Shown in pieces: positions 13,680-22,724 of a stretch of 47,750 nt of DNA; within the stretch, counting starts at the first letter, position 1, and every line of letters starts with the position of its first letter. The position numbers and the translations under genes are program-made. Source of the stretch: CAZDQL01 sp964507325. GTDB lineage: Bacteria; Planctomycetota; UBA1135; GCA-002686595. The notes beneath the pieces were generated by a model. That model saw only the letters and a list, made by a program, of their open reading frames with translations, searched no databases and was not told the origin of the DNA. The stretch lies in the NCBI GenBank assembly GCA_964507325.1, contig CAZDQL010000048.1, positions 1-47,750 of the forward strand. Direction: 5' to 3'.

Positions 13680-15773
13680 CTACCAGGTGTCGAGGATCCC
13701 GAACCCGCTCGGGTCGGTGAGGGAGGTCGGCGCGTCGAGGTAGTTCAGACCCGCGGAGATCCGCACGTCCCAGGGGATCACCGAGCGATCCGCCACGCGG
13801 CCGAGGGCCTCGACGGCGTTGGCCCGGGTGCCGGGGGAGAGGGCCTCGTCCTCGAGCAGCGCCAGGAGCGGAACCACCGCGCGGTGGTCCCCCGCCCAGG
13901 CCAAGCCGCGGCAGACCCCCAGGGTGGAGGTGGGGCAGCTGCAGTGGTCGAGGCGCTGCACCAGGTCCTCCACCAACCCGCGGTCGGCGACGAGCACCCG
14001 CGCGAGGGCCGCGGCCTCCATCAGGCCCGGCTTGTGGAGGGCCTCGTCCATCACCTCCGCGAGGAACATCGCCGAGCGCCGATCGCGCAAGAGCCCCAGG
14101 GCCAGGGCGACGTGGGCGCGGGTCGCCGGATCGCGCGTCTCCTCGAGGCGCTCGAGCACCAGGCCGCGCGCCCGGTTGTCGAGCAGGAGGCCGCTGCCCA
14201 GCGCCAGGGCCGCCGCGTCCAGGGGGTTGCCCGCCGTGTCGAGGGCGTGGTGCAGGGCGTCCACCGTCGCCTTCTCCAGGTTCGTCCCGATCCCCCTCAA
14301 CTGGTGACCGAGCACCCCCAGCGCGAGGCCCGCCCAGGGCTTCGAGCGGGACTTGCCGCGCGCCAGCTCGCGCACCAGGACGCGCTCGATCTCCTCGGCG
14401 CCCGTGAGGGACTCGTCGGCACCGGGGCGGCCTCCCACCCGGGCCAGGGCGATCAGGGCGAAGTGGCGCGAGGGGACGTCTCCGCTGCGCAGCGCCACGG
14501 TCAAGCGCTTGCGCGCCTCCCGGTCGAGGGGGGCGTCGCCGGCGTCCGCGATCTCCCCCACGGCGAGGATCGCGCTGCGGCGCAAGCCGATGCGCTCCGC
14601 AGTGCGGGGGGCGATCACCTCGAGCAGCTCGGTGAGCACCACCTCGCGCAAGCCCCGCGTGCCCTCCGGCTCGACCGCGAGCAAGCGCGCCAGGGCGGTG
14701 GGCACGTGGGTGCGGATCATGGTGGGCTGGCGCCGATCGCGCAGCAGCCCCAGGAGGTGGGTGATCTGGGAGTCGATTCCGGCTCCGGGGGGAAGCTCGG
14801 AGGCGTCCCCACCCCGCGCGGCGAGGCCGCCGGTCGGGATCAGCCCCAGGGCGATCACCCCGGCGGCTTGGACGTCGGGGTAGCGCCCCACGTCGCTGTG
14901 CAGCACGTCGGCCAGGGCGTGCACGGCGTAGCGCCGCACGGCGGGGGACACCTCGAGCCCCCCGCTGACCGCCAGACCGTAGGCGGCCAGGGCGCGCATC
15001 CGCACGGGGACGCGCTGGCGGCCGACCAGCTCCCTGCCCGCGGGTGAGTCGAGCAGGAGGTCGCGCAGGTGCACCACCGACTCGGGGCTGGCCAACGCGC
15101 CCATGGCGATGGCGGCCGCCTCGGTCACCGCCAGGCGGCTGTCGGCGAGTCGCGCGCGCAGGGCGGGCAAGACCCGGGGCGCGTCTTCCACGGTGCCCGG
15201 AGCCTCACCGATGCGACCCAGGGCCAAGAGGGCCTGGCGCGTGAAGCGCGGGTCGCCGTCCAGCTCCTCGAGGGCGGTGAGGATCGTGGGGACGAGCCGA
15301 CCGTAGACCAGCTCCACCGAGAGACCGGAGCGCCGCCCGTCGAGGAGCATCGCCCCCTCGGCCCCCGCCGGAGTCCGGGGGTGCAACCGCGTGAGGCTGC
15401 CGTCCAGGTCCAGGTAGAGCTCCCGGTGGTACTCCCACCAGTGCCACCACTCGCTGCGATCGGAGGCGTCGAGCAAGCTGCGGGTGGTGGGACCCTTCGC
15501 GCGGGGATCGGGGACCCCCCCCACGGCGGGCGGAGTGCTCGCGGGGACGGGACGCCCCGGCTGTCCCCCGGGGATGACCGGAGTCCCGGCTCCGGGGCTC
15601 GTTGGGCCCTCCCCACCGGGGAGGTCGGGGGCGGGCGGAACGAGGTCTCCTGGACCGATGTACGTGCCGCCGCCTCCCACCTCGTCCAGTCACCCCTGGG
15701 GGCTGGCGGGCAGGGCGGGGCCCAGGGCGAGGGCCGCGAAGAGGGTGGTGGAGAGGCGTAGCTTGGAATCCAT
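13680..15773 (-). CDS. Secreted HEAT-repeat protein with an in-frame TGA between signal peptide and mature domain
   Basis: From the ATG at 15773 the frame encodes a good signal peptide (MDSKLRLSTTLFAALALG, then PALPASPQG), then TGA at 15692-15690, and continues in the same frame for 665 codons (LDEVGGGGTYIGPGDL...) to a TAG at 13680. The part after the TGA has a proline/glycine-rich linker, a tryptophan-rich segment (EWWHWWEYHRELYLDLDG) and about ten HEAT/PBS-lyase-like repeats (ALLALGRIGEAPG, AHVALALGLLRDRRS, ANAVEALGRVADRS). HEAT arrays are protein-binding scaffolds. Possible readings are a recent nonsense mutation or sequence error, recoding (readthrough or selenocysteine), or reinitiation at GTG 15680, which would make a protein of 666 residues without a signal peptide. 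The matching frame and intact signal sequence argue that both parts belong to one gene. Confidence 0.75.
15650..15692 (-). other. In-frame TGA with downstream hairpin in the HEAT-repeat gene
   Basis: TGA occupies 15692-15690. The very next base starts a possible stem: CUGGA pairs with UCCAG (positions 1-5 and 36-40 after the TGA). After a one-base bulge CGA pairs with UCG, then after a one-base mismatch GU pairs with AC. This leaves a loop of about 15 nt rich in GG. Such a stem can be found by chance in GC-rich DNA, and the loop is nearer the TGA than in typical bacterial SECIS elements. Confidence 0.3.
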
Positions 15774-16051
15774 GGCGCCTGTTCGTGTTGCAAGATCCAT
15801 GCCGCCCGGGGGGTGCGGTACCCCGGATGCCGGGGAGACACCGATCGTGCGCCTTCGCCCACACCCCGTGCGCTGTCGCGCGATCCGTAGGGGAGCCCAT
15901 TCCGCGGGAGGGCGGCGCGTCGCCCCCTCCGCGGTGGGTGGTGCGCGGAGGGCCGCCCTGGCATCATCCCCCGCTCGAATGGCTCCCGGGCTCGAGAGGG
16001 CCCGACCGCAATCGTCGCGGGACGCGGCGACGGGAGCCCTCCCCCACCCCG
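15774..16051. other. Divergent intergenic region between the HEAT and zinc-ribbon genes
   Basis: This 278-bp region lies between oppositely directed starts and should hold both promoters. No convincing -35/-10 pair, RNA gene or repeat was recognised. An alternative in-frame ATG for the HEAT signal peptide lies nine codons upstream of the chosen start. Confidence 0.4.
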
Positions 16052-16717
16052 ATGTCCGACGCCACCGCCGCCCCGAACCCCGGCACGCGCCTCGAGCGCT
16101 GCCCCAACTGCGACGCAAAGCTGCCGGCGACCCCCGTCTCGATCTGCCCCTACTGCGTCTTCCCCTTGCTCGACCAGGGTGACCCGTCCCCGGAGGGGGA
16201 GAGCCCCAACGCCGAGCGGATCCGCCAGGTCCAGTCGAAGGAGGCCTTCGCCGAGGCGCTGGCCTGGACCCCGCCGGAAGGTCCGCAGTACCAGCGGGGG
16301 CAGCGCCAGGTCCTGCGGGGGATGGTCTTCCTGGCGCCGGTGATCCCGCTGACGATCCTCGGGTACGTGCTGGCCGAGGGTTCGTACCTGCGCCATCCCC
16401 TGACGATCGTCGGCCTGGTGCTCCTGGTGGTGGGGCTGGCGTTCGTCTTCCTGGGTCAGGCGACTCGCGGGCGGGCGACAACCGGGAAACTCCTCAAGCG
16501 GGCGGGGGTCATCCTCGAGCGCCGCAGCGAGGTGACCCTGCACGGCTGGAGCGGAACCACGGTGTACTTCTTCAGCATCGAGTTCGAGGACGGAGCGGTG
16601 GCGGAGTTCCGCTTCCCCGGGCGGGGAGCGCACGAAGAGCCGTACACGCCGGGCCTCGCGGGGGTGGCCTACACGCGTGGGGAGGAGCTCCTGAACTTCC
16701 GTCTGGTGCGGATCTGA
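16052..16717 (+). CDS. Zinc-ribbon membrane protein with two transmembrane helices
   Basis: Protein of 221 residues starting at ATG 16052 (MSDATAAPNPGTRLERC). Residues about 17-36 form a zinc ribbon, CPNC and CPYC about 15 residues apart. A charged linker follows, then two membrane helices: MVFLAPVIPLTILGYVLA and LTIVGLVLLVVGLAFVFLG. The C-terminal ~75 residues (residues about 145-221) are a soluble beta-rich domain containing GVILERRSEVTLHGWSGTT and YFFSIEFEDGAVAEFRFPGR, resembling small DUF2500/DUF3592-type domains found after membrane hairpins. No function is assigned. The start lacks a good Shine-Dalgarno. It is transcribed away from the HEAT gene with the TGA, across a 278-bp gap, and converges on the small unknown gene at 16775. 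Confidence 0.78.
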   Translation: MSDATAAPNPGTRLERCPNCDAKLPATPVSICPYCVFPLLDQGDPSPEGESPNAERIRQVQSKEAFAEALAWTPPEGPQYQRGQRQVLRGMVFLAPVIPLTILGYVLAEGSYLRHPLTIVGLVLLVVGLAFVFLGQATRGRATTGKLLKRAGVILERRSEVTLHGWSGTTVYFFSIEFEDGAVAEFRFPGRGAHEEPYTPGLAGVAYTRGEELLNFRLVRI

Positions 16718-16774
16718 CGGGGGGAGGGGGTCGCGGCAACCTCGCGTGAAGGAGGCTGACTCTGGCCCGCGCGT

Positions 16775-17203
16775 TCAGGGGCCACCGCCAGCGGCCCCCT
16801 GCGCCATCGGGGTGGGCGGGAGCAGACGGTAGAAGAGGGCCGCGGGGAGCTCTCGGCTCGCGCCCCGCGTCCCGCGGAAGATGCGCGGCTCGGCGTGGTG
16901 GTGGCGGCCGACGAGGCGGCCGTACTCGGCGAGCTCGGAGTCGTCGGGGCGCAGAAGGTGCAGGTCCAGGGAGGAGAGCCCCCAGAGCCGGTCCCCCGCC
17001 TCGTCGACCGCGTCGATCAGGCGGGTGAGCCCGGGTTCGAGCCTCCCCTCGAACTCCGCCAGGGCCAGCGCCAGCACCCAGCGCGGGCCGGGCCCGGCGC
17101 GGCGCCAGTAGAGCGCGCGTACGCGCAGGCCCTCCTCGTCGAGGAGGCGTAGGAGGGCTTCGCCGGCGTCTCTTCTCCAGCCTGCCAGCTCGCGGATCAG
17201 CAT
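16775..17203 (-). CDS. Small hypothetical protein (142 aa)
   Basis: I do not recognise this protein. The ATG at 17203 is preceded by CCAGGAG at a good distance, so the start is well supported. The sequence is soluble, begins MLIRELAGWRRDAGEALLRLL and contains a beta-strand/helix pattern (RWVLALALAEFEGRLEPGLT). Near the middle LWGLSSLDLHLLRPDDSELA and then GRLVGRHHHAEPRIF have an HHH cluster; the tail is glycine/alanine-rich. There is no signal peptide and no membrane segment. It lies 60 bp downstream of the HEAT/TPR gene on the same strand, so it may be its operon partner, and it converges with the zinc-ribbon gene. Confidence 0.65.
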   Translation of the reverse strand: MLIRELAGWRRDAGEALLRLLDEEGLRVRALYWRRAGPGPRWVLALALAEFEGRLEPGLTRLIDAVDEAGDRLWGLSSLDLHLLRPDDSELAEYGRLVGRHHHAEPRIFRGTRGASRELPAALFYRLLPPTPMAQGAAGGGP

Positions 17204-17263
17204 CGTCGATCTCCTGGAGGGAGAGACGATTGGCAGGGTCGGCGGTTGCGGGGCAGTACCGAG

Positions 17264-18571
17264 CTAGCGCTTCCCCGAGGCACCAGCGCCGGCCTGCGCC
17301 TCGCGGAAGGCGCGCGCCCGGTCGGTCGCGCGCCAGCTCTCGGCGTTCTTGTCCCACCACGACCGCCAGCGGCCGACGTGGTCGGGGATCTCCTCGCCGG
17401 TGAGCTGGCGCAGGGAACGCATGGTGGTGCGCAGCTCGATCGTCTGGTTCATCTGCACCGTCGAGCGCACGTCCAGGCAGACGCCGGAGGGCTGCACGGC
17501 GACGATCGGGTCGGCGATCGAAGCCGCCTGGGCGATCTCGACGTTGAAGTCCATCAGGTAGGCGGTCTCCAGCCCGGCGTAGATGTTGGCGCGGGTCCCC
17601 GAGGGAGCCCCGCCTCCCCGCCTCGCCCCGGCTCCCGCGGTGTGCAGGAGGTGGTTCATCAGCGGCTCGACCGCGGCGGCGTAGCCCATGTTCCCCAGGG
17701 CCTCGGCGGAGTTGGCGCGCACGTTGGCGTGGGAGCTCCCCAAGCCCCGGAGCGCCGGACCGATGACCGCCTGGTCCTTCCCGTCCCGCAGGCCGAAGGC
17801 GGCCTCTTCGCGCACGCCCCTCCAACCGTCGAGGATGGCCCGGGTCACCAGCTCCTCCCGGAACTTCCCGGGCATCAGGCGCCGGGCGGCGCGGGCGGCG
17901 AAGGTGCGGCGACCGTACTGGCGCGCGCCGAGCTCGAGGCGCAGCACCTGGCCCACGTCGACCACCTCGGCGAAGCTGGCCAGGTGGACCACCGCCGTCT
18001 CGACCTTGGCAGGACTGCCACCGGCGCCTGCGGCGAGGACCGCCTTCAGCGCGCGAGAGGGATCCCCGTGGGTGTCGGCGGGCAGGTCGAGGGGCACGGG
18101 GCATTCGCGGATCGCGCGCAGCGCCTGGGGGTGATCGGGGGCGGAGCGCAGCACGCGGTTCAGCTCGATCAGGGCCTCGCGGTGGAGCCCCTGGCCGACC
18201 AACCAACGGGCGAGCTCACAGCGCCGCTCGGGCTGATTGGACCCGACCGCGCGCCGCAGCTTCTCCGCCTCGGCGAGCACCTCGCGCTCGAGGCGGGCTC
18301 CGACGACGTCGCCTTCGACGGGCACCCAGTCCCGACCGCTGCGCCGGAGCCAGGTGTCCTCCTGGAGCTTGCTGCGCACCCGCAGGATTCGTCCGTCCGC
18401 CAAGGTCAGGAGGCGGCGGCGATCGAGGGTGTCGGAGTCGGCGACCTCCTCCCGCGCACCGGGCGCGTCCCGATCCGGCGGCGGTACCTGGGACCAGGCG
18501 GCGGGGGCGGCGGCGAGGAGCAGAACTGGGCAGGTGATCCGCAGGGCGGATCGAATGGGGAGTCGGTACAT
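17264..18571 (-). CDS. Secreted TPR/HEAT-repeat protein
   Basis: Protein of 435 residues. The ATG at 18571 gives the signal peptide MYRLPIRSALRITCPVLLL followed by AAAPAAWSQ. Residues about 35-85 hold a small beta segment (LLTLADGRILRVRSKLQE...TWLRRSGRDWVPVEGD), common in planctomycete secreted proteins. Residues about 100-150 are a TPR-like helix pair (ARWLVGQGLHREALIELNRV). The middle (about 190-330) contains HEAT-like repeats (VREEAAFGLRDGKDQAVIGP; ANVRANSAEALGNMGYAAAV). Near the C-terminus RSLRQLTGEEIPDHVGRWRS leads to a WWDKN motif, a recurrent ending in such HEAT proteins (compare AWFRWWDG in the 1073-residue HEAT protein here). Function unknown, probably a periplasmic scaffold. An upstream in-frame extension is not signal-like and was not used. 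Confidence 0.8.
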   Translation of the reverse strand: MYRLPIRSALRITCPVLLLAAAPAAWSQVPPPDRDAPGAREEVADSDTLDRRRLLTLADGRILRVRSKLQEDTWLRRSGRDWVPVEGDVVGARLEREVLAEAEKLRRAVGSNQPERRCELARWLVGQGLHREALIELNRVLRSAPDHPQALRAIRECPVPLDLPADTHGDPSRALKAVLAAGAGGSPAKVETAVVHLASFAEVVDVGQVLRLELGARQYGRRTFAARAARRLMPGKFREELVTRAILDGWRGVREEAAFGLRDGKDQAVIGPALRGLGSSHANVRANSAEALGNMGYAAAVEPLMNHLLHTAGAGARRGGGAPSGTRANIYAGLETAYLMDFNVEIAQAASIADPIVAVQPSGVCLDVRSTVQMNQTIELRTTMRSLRQLTGEEIPDHVGRWRSWWDKNAESWRATDRARAFREAQAGAGASGKR

Positions 18572-18696
18572 CGTGTCGTTGGGGCCCCTGGAGAGACCCC
18601 TTGGGTGGATCGATGACGCGCCCCGTCCGGTCGGCCCCCCGGAGGACGAGATGCTGAAACCACGATACCCCCGGGGACGGGCGGGGTGACGCAGTT

Positions 18697-20226
18697 TCAC
18701 CGCCCGCCGATCAACCCCTTCTCCCGCAGCTCCTCGACCACCTCTGGAGTGCGGTCCTCCTCGGTCCCCCCCGAGGGGTGCAGGACCAGCCGCGCCCGGT
18801 TCAGGTCCGCGAACCACTCCCGCCCCCGGCGCTCGAGCTCCGCGGCCACGGCCTCGTCGGCGATGGTGGGGCTCGGCCAGGGGGCGCGCTCACCCTCCCG
18901 ACGGTCGATCAGGGAGCGCAGCACCACGTCCCGGTGGGCCCGTCTGTCCCCGAACCAGGACCTCGTCAGCGTCGAGGCGGCCCCACGTGTCCCCGGCCGC
19001 CAGCTCGTGAAGTGCCAGTCGGGCGTGACGACGGCGAAGCCGTCGGCGACCCCGTAGCTCGCGAAGAGCTCCTCCCGGATCACCGGCGAGCGTCCGCGCA
19101 GCTCGGCGGTCAGGCTCCTGCCGTGCATCCCCGCCGGGACCTGCACCCCGTAGAGCTCGAGCAGCGTGGGGGCCAGGTCCACCAGGGAGACCAGCGCGTC
19201 CGATCGACGCCCCACCTCCAGCTCAAGGTCCCGGGCGGGGAACACCAGGAGCGGCACGTGCAGATCCGCCTCGGACATCGAACCGGACGTGACGTAGAGC
19301 CCCGCCTCGCCGAAGCCGATCCCGAAGCTCCCCACGAGCACGATCGTGGTGCGTTCGGCGGAGGTCACGGAGCGCAGGCGGGTGATCAGCCGCACCAGGT
19401 TCTGATCGATCCAGCTCAGAGCCGTGTCGTAGCGCACCTCGTACTCGGCCAGGGTCGGAGAGCCCTCGAGCTTGCGCTCGGGGGGCAGGGCGTGGAAGAG
19501 GGGACCGCGCGACCCGGTGGGCAGTACGAAGTCGAGCTCGGGACGGGGCTCGAAGTGCGGCTTGAGCGCCGGGCCGAAGCGCTCCCAACGCCAGTCCCAG
19601 AGCGCCTCCAGGTCGTTCAGGTGGACGTAGGCGAACCAGTCCTCCCGCGCGTCGAGCTTCTCGACCCAGGTGAAGAAGCGCATGCCCACCCCCACCAGCA
19701 GGGGCACCCAGTCCTGTCCGCGTCCACCGCCGACCTCTTCGAAGCGCCGGAAGCCGCGCTCGAAGCCGTGCCGCTCCTCGAGGAAGCGGTGGTCGATGAA
19801 GGCGGCGGTGTTCCACCCCTCCGCCGCGAACTCCGCGGCCAGGCTGGGAACCTCCTCGGGGATGTACCAGTCGGTCGCTGGGGGCTGCACCCGGCCGTCG
19901 GAGAGCACCACCTTGGGCCGGCGCGCCACCCCGGGATCGCACCCGGTCAGGAGCGCCACGTGGGCGGGCTTGAGACCCGAACCGGGGGTCCAGGCGTCGT
20001 GGAAGACGATCCCCTCCTCCGCGGCGAGCGCCACGAGCCGCGGCGTCGTGTCGCGATCGTAGGCGTCGAAGCTGGTGTGGTCGAAGCGCCAGGCGTCGAC
20101 GGCGACCACCAGGATTCCGCGGCCGCTCTCCGGCGCCGGCGCCGAACCTCCGCAGGCGGCGAGGGAGAGCGCGATCAGGAGCGCGACGAGAAGAGGGGGC
20201 ATGCTCCGACAGCCTGAGCGACTCAC
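18697..20226 (-). CDS. Sulfatase/alkaline-phosphatase-fold lipoprotein lacking key catalytic residues
   Basis: Protein of 509 residues with a lipoprotein signal (hydrophobic stretch then LAAC25). The fold is clear: VVAVDAWRFDH (metal-binding D44), TTPRLVALAAEEG, a LLTG segment, and ADLHVPLLVFPARD with SLVDLAPTLLELYGV near the C-terminus. But the nucleophile motif (C/S-x-P-x-R or T-x-P-S-H before LLTG) reads L85-K-P-A-H, and the second metal motif D-H-G-E reads S300-F-G-I. It is therefore probably a catalytically inactive member used for binding, or has a changed chemistry. GTG at 20226 follows directly on the stop codon of the batE-like gene and gives a positively charged n-region; ATG at 20202 is the alternative start. 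Last gene of the Bat operon. Confidence 0.82.
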   Translation of the reverse strand: MSRSGCRSMPPLLVALLIALSLAACGGSAPAPESGRGILVVAVDAWRFDHTSFDAYDRDTTPRLVALAAEEGIVFHDAWTPGSGLKPAHVALLTGCDPGVARRPKVVLSDGRVQPPATDWYIPEEVPSLAAEFAAEGWNTAAFIDHRFLEERHGFERGFRRFEEVGGGRGQDWVPLLVGVGMRFFTWVEKLDAREDWFAYVHLNDLEALWDWRWERFGPALKPHFEPRPELDFVLPTGSRGPLFHALPPERKLEGSPTLAEYEVRYDTALSWIDQNLVRLITRLRSVTSAERTTIVLVGSFGIGFGEAGLYVTSGSMSEADLHVPLLVFPARDLELEVGRRSDALVSLVDLAPTLLELYGVQVPAGMHGRSLTAELRGRSPVIREELFASYGVADGFAVVTPDWHFTSWRPGTRGAASTLTRSWFGDRRAHRDVVLRSLIDRREGERAPWPSPTIADEAVAAELERRGREWFADLNRARLVLHPSGGTEEDRTPEVVEELREKGLIGGR

Positions 20227-20958
20227 CTAGTCGCGCGCAAGCTCGAAGACGGCCCCCTCGCGCACCCAGAGCTCGCGCCCATCCTCGTCCTCCACCTTGA
20301 CCCATCCGGAGAGCGCATCGCGCCACTCGACCACCTCCCCGGCCCGCACGCGCGCCAGCCCCTTGGCGTCGGCGCGGGGCTCGGAGCGCCCCTGGGTGCC
20401 CCCCTCCTTGACCACCATCACCGGCCGCCCGCCGCCGTCGGCCCACTGCCAGACGAGGGGCGTGCTCGCCGCCAGGACCCCCAGGAGCCCAATCCAGGCC
20501 AGTCGGCGCCAGAGGAGGCCTCCGCGCAGGGCCTCCCCCCCCAGGAACACGCCCCACAGCGCCAGGGCGGCGAGCAGGAGCCACTGCGCCTCCCCGCGAC
20601 TCGGCGCCGACAGGAGGCGCCGCGTGGTGTCCGCCAGGTCGCCGCGGTCGGCGGGGTCGAGGCCCGCCGCGTTGCGCGCCAGCTCGAGGTTCGCCCACAG
20701 GTCCGCGTCGCGGGGCGTCAGGCGCAGGGCGGCGGTGTACCAAGCCACGGCGCGCAGCGTCTCGCCGTCGCGGAAGGCGGCGTTGCCCAGGTTGTAGAGC
20801 AGGCGCCCGCGTTCGAGGCGCCCTGCGGCGCTCGCCAGGGCGTCCTCCCAGAGGGCGGAGGCGGTAGCGTAGTCCTTCGCGCGGTAGGCCTCGGTGGCGG
20901 CCGCGTCGAGGGAGGCGGGACCCTGCAGGAGGCAGAGGAGCGTCAAGAGGGCGATCAT
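20227..20958 (-). CDS. batE: BatE-like TPR protein with C-terminal SH3-like domain
   Basis: Protein of 243 residues. A short signal-type start (MIALLTLLCLLQG) is followed by TPR units (residues about 20-100: AYRAKDYATASALWEDAL, RGRLLYNLGNAAFRDGETLR, AVAWYTAALRLTPRDADLWA). A membrane region follows at about 135-180 (WLLLAALALWGVFLGGEAL; LAWIGLLGVLAASTPLVW), and the end is a bacterial SH3-like domain (residues about 185-240: VRAGEVVEWRDALSGWVKV, then ELWVREGAVFEL). This is the usual BatE arrangement. The ATG at 20958 overlaps the BatD stop by 4 bp (ATGA). It presumably acts with BatA, B and D in the periplasmic/inner-membrane Bat complex. Confidence 0.85.
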   Translation of the reverse strand: MIALLTLLCLLQGPASLDAAATEAYRAKDYATASALWEDALASAAGRLERGRLLYNLGNAAFRDGETLRAVAWYTAALRLTPRDADLWANLELARNAAGLDPADRGDLADTTRRLLSAPSRGEAQWLLLAALALWGVFLGGEALRGGLLWRRLAWIGLLGVLAASTPLVWQWADGGGRPVMVVKEGGTQGRSEPRADAKGLARVRAGEVVEWRDALSGWVKVEDEDGRELWVREGAVFELARD

Positions 20959-22724
20959 CGGCGGTCCCCCCGGCGCCAGCGGTCGGCGAAGGAGAGGATG
21001 CGGGCGGGATCGAGGGGCTCGTCCCCCTCGGCCCAGGCGCGTCGGTCCAGGCTCCCCTGCAGCTCGGCGAGCTCCGCCACGAGACCGTCCTCGGGGACCC
21101 GTGCGCCCTCCTCGCGCGCTGCCTCGGCCCAGTCGTGGGGATCGCGACCGATCCACGCGCTCGGGGGCTCTCCGCAGCGCGCGGCCAGGAAGCGAGCGAG
21201 CAGCGTCGCCTGGTCGCTGGCGCTGCGCACCCCCGCCAACCCGCGCGCCAGAACGCGGCGCGCGCGCCGCCGGCGGCGCGCCGCGGGAGAGGCGGGATCG
21301 CCGCGCCGGCGGACCGCGATGCGCGAGGCCAACCAGGCCAGGGGCAGGCCGAGCGCGACGGCGACGAGCCACCAGGTGCCGGGCCCCGAAGGTCCGTCGC
21401 CGATCGAGGCCACGGTGTGCAGGTCGCGCAGGTCGATCTGCTCCCCCTCGGAGTCGGGGTCGAAGTCGAGGATCGAGCCCGCCTTGGGGCGCACCCGGAT
21501 CGTCACCGGCTCGGTGGGAACGATCACGTAGCGCTCCCCCTCCGGCTCGAAGACCCACAGCGGCACCGGGGGGATCTCGTCGATCTCGGCGGTGGCGGGG
21601 ATCAGGTCGTAGCGCACGCGGCGCTCGTCGCTGAAGGCCTCGTCGGTGGTGCCGACGACGCGGAAGTCGTCGAAGGCGTCGAGGCGCGAGAGGTCGGGGG
21701 GCTCGAAGAACTCCAGGTTGCCGTCGCCGTGCCAGACGACGGTGAGCTGGATCACCTCCCCCTCGTCCACGTCGCGGCGGTCCACGCGGCGGTCGGCGGT
21801 GAGCGAACCCACGGCGCCGCTCCACTCGAAGGGGCGCCCCTCCTCGGGGACCGGCACGACTTCGATCTCGAAGCCGGGGGCGGCGGCGAAGTAGGGCCGG
21901 ACGCGGTCGGGTTGGAAGGCGCGGCCGCGCTCGAGCAGCTCGGTGAACTTGAAGGTGCTGGGGCCGAAGTCGAGGGTGCCCGAGCGGCTGGGGAGGTAGC
22001 GCCGCAGCAGGCGGTAGCGGCGCATGACCCTCCCGCGGTGCTCGGCGCGGTCGAGGGTGGTGATTCCCACCCGCTCGCGGTCGTTGACCACGATCCGGTC
22101 GTCGGCGCGTTCGGCCGGTGGCAGCTCCAGATCGAGCACCCCGCGCAGTTGCTTCCACCAGGGCAGGTACAGGCCCGCGCCGGCGAATTCCAGCTCCTGG
22201 TCGAAGCCGAAGAGCAGCTCGACGGTGAAGGGCTGCCCCTCGAAGACGCGCTCGGGGACCTGGTGGAACTCGACGAAGCCCAGTTCGGCGCCCTCCACGT
22301 CCTCGATCACCTTCAGGGTCATCGGGGCGTCGGGGGCGCTGACCTCCCGGCCGTTCACGCGCAGCCGCAGCGGCGGGATCTCGAAGTCCCCTGCCGACAG
22401 AGGCCGCACGTAGGCGGTCCACTCCAGAGTCAGCTTGTGGTAGCTGCGGCCGTTGATGCTGCGGAAGATCTCGGTGGGGAGCGGGCCGCTGAAGGGGCCG
22501 ATCTCCAGACCTTCGACCTGGGGAACCGCGATCAACTCGGCGTCCCGGGTGTTCTCCACGGTGACGTTCAGACGCACCTTTCCACCGAGCTTGACGAGGG
22601 GGGTGGAGAGCTGGGCGCTCACCTCCGCCTCGCGCTGACCCTGCGCCAGGGCGGAGGCGCTCGACAGGGCGAGGGCGCAGAGGAGCGCCGCCGACGCGCG
22701 AGCTCGGAGTCTCCTGACGCCCAT
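20955..22724 (-). CDS. batD: BatD family protein (secreted/membrane beta-domain protein)
   Basis: Protein of 589 residues. The ATG at 22724 overlaps the stop of the preceding gene by one base (TGATG) and gives the signal peptide MGVRRLRARASAALLCALAL...SALAQ. The long periplasmic part has the BatD (oxygen-tolerance protein) pattern: AQLSTPLVKLGGKVRLNVTV at the start, VEGLEIGPFSGPLPTEIFRS, and later repeated 'EGEVIQLTVVWHGDGNLEFF' units. One membrane helix (TWWLVAVALGLPLAWLASRI) precedes a basic cytoplasmic tail of about 140 residues with helical content. It sits in the standard Bat order and is coupled to the batE-like gene by a 4-bp overlap. The role of Bat proteins is still debated (aerotolerance, envelope stress). 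Confidence 0.88.
   Translation of the reverse strand: MGVRRLRARASAALLCALALSSASALAQGQREAEVSAQLSTPLVKLGGKVRLNVTVENTRDAELIAVPQVEGLEIGPFSGPLPTEIFRSINGRSYHKLTLEWTAYVRPLSAGDFEIPPLRLRVNGREVSAPDAPMTLKVIEDVEGAELGFVEFHQVPERVFEGQPFTVELLFGFDQELEFAGAGLYLPWWKQLRGVLDLELPPAERADDRIVVNDRERVGITTLDRAEHRGRVMRRYRLLRRYLPSRSGTLDFGPSTFKFTELLERGRAFQPDRVRPYFAAAPGFEIEVVPVPEEGRPFEWSGAVGSLTADRRVDRRDVDEGEVIQLTVVWHGDGNLEFFEPPDLSRLDAFDDFRVVGTTDEAFSDERRVRYDLIPATAEIDEIPPVPLWVFEPEGERYVIVPTEPVTIRVRPKAGSILDFDPDSEGEQIDLRDLHTVASIGDGPSGPGTWWLVAVALGLPLAWLASRIAVRRRGDPASPAARRRRRARRVLARGLAGVRSASDQATLLARFLAARCGEPPSAWIGRDPHDWAEAAREEGARVPEDGLVAELAELQGSLDRRAWAEGDEPLDPARILSFADRWRRGDRR

Noticed and set aside
16777..16800. AGGGGCC/GGCCCCT hairpin at the end of the small unknown gene
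   Set aside because: It overlaps the last codons, has no T-run in either direction, and such stems are common at this GC content.
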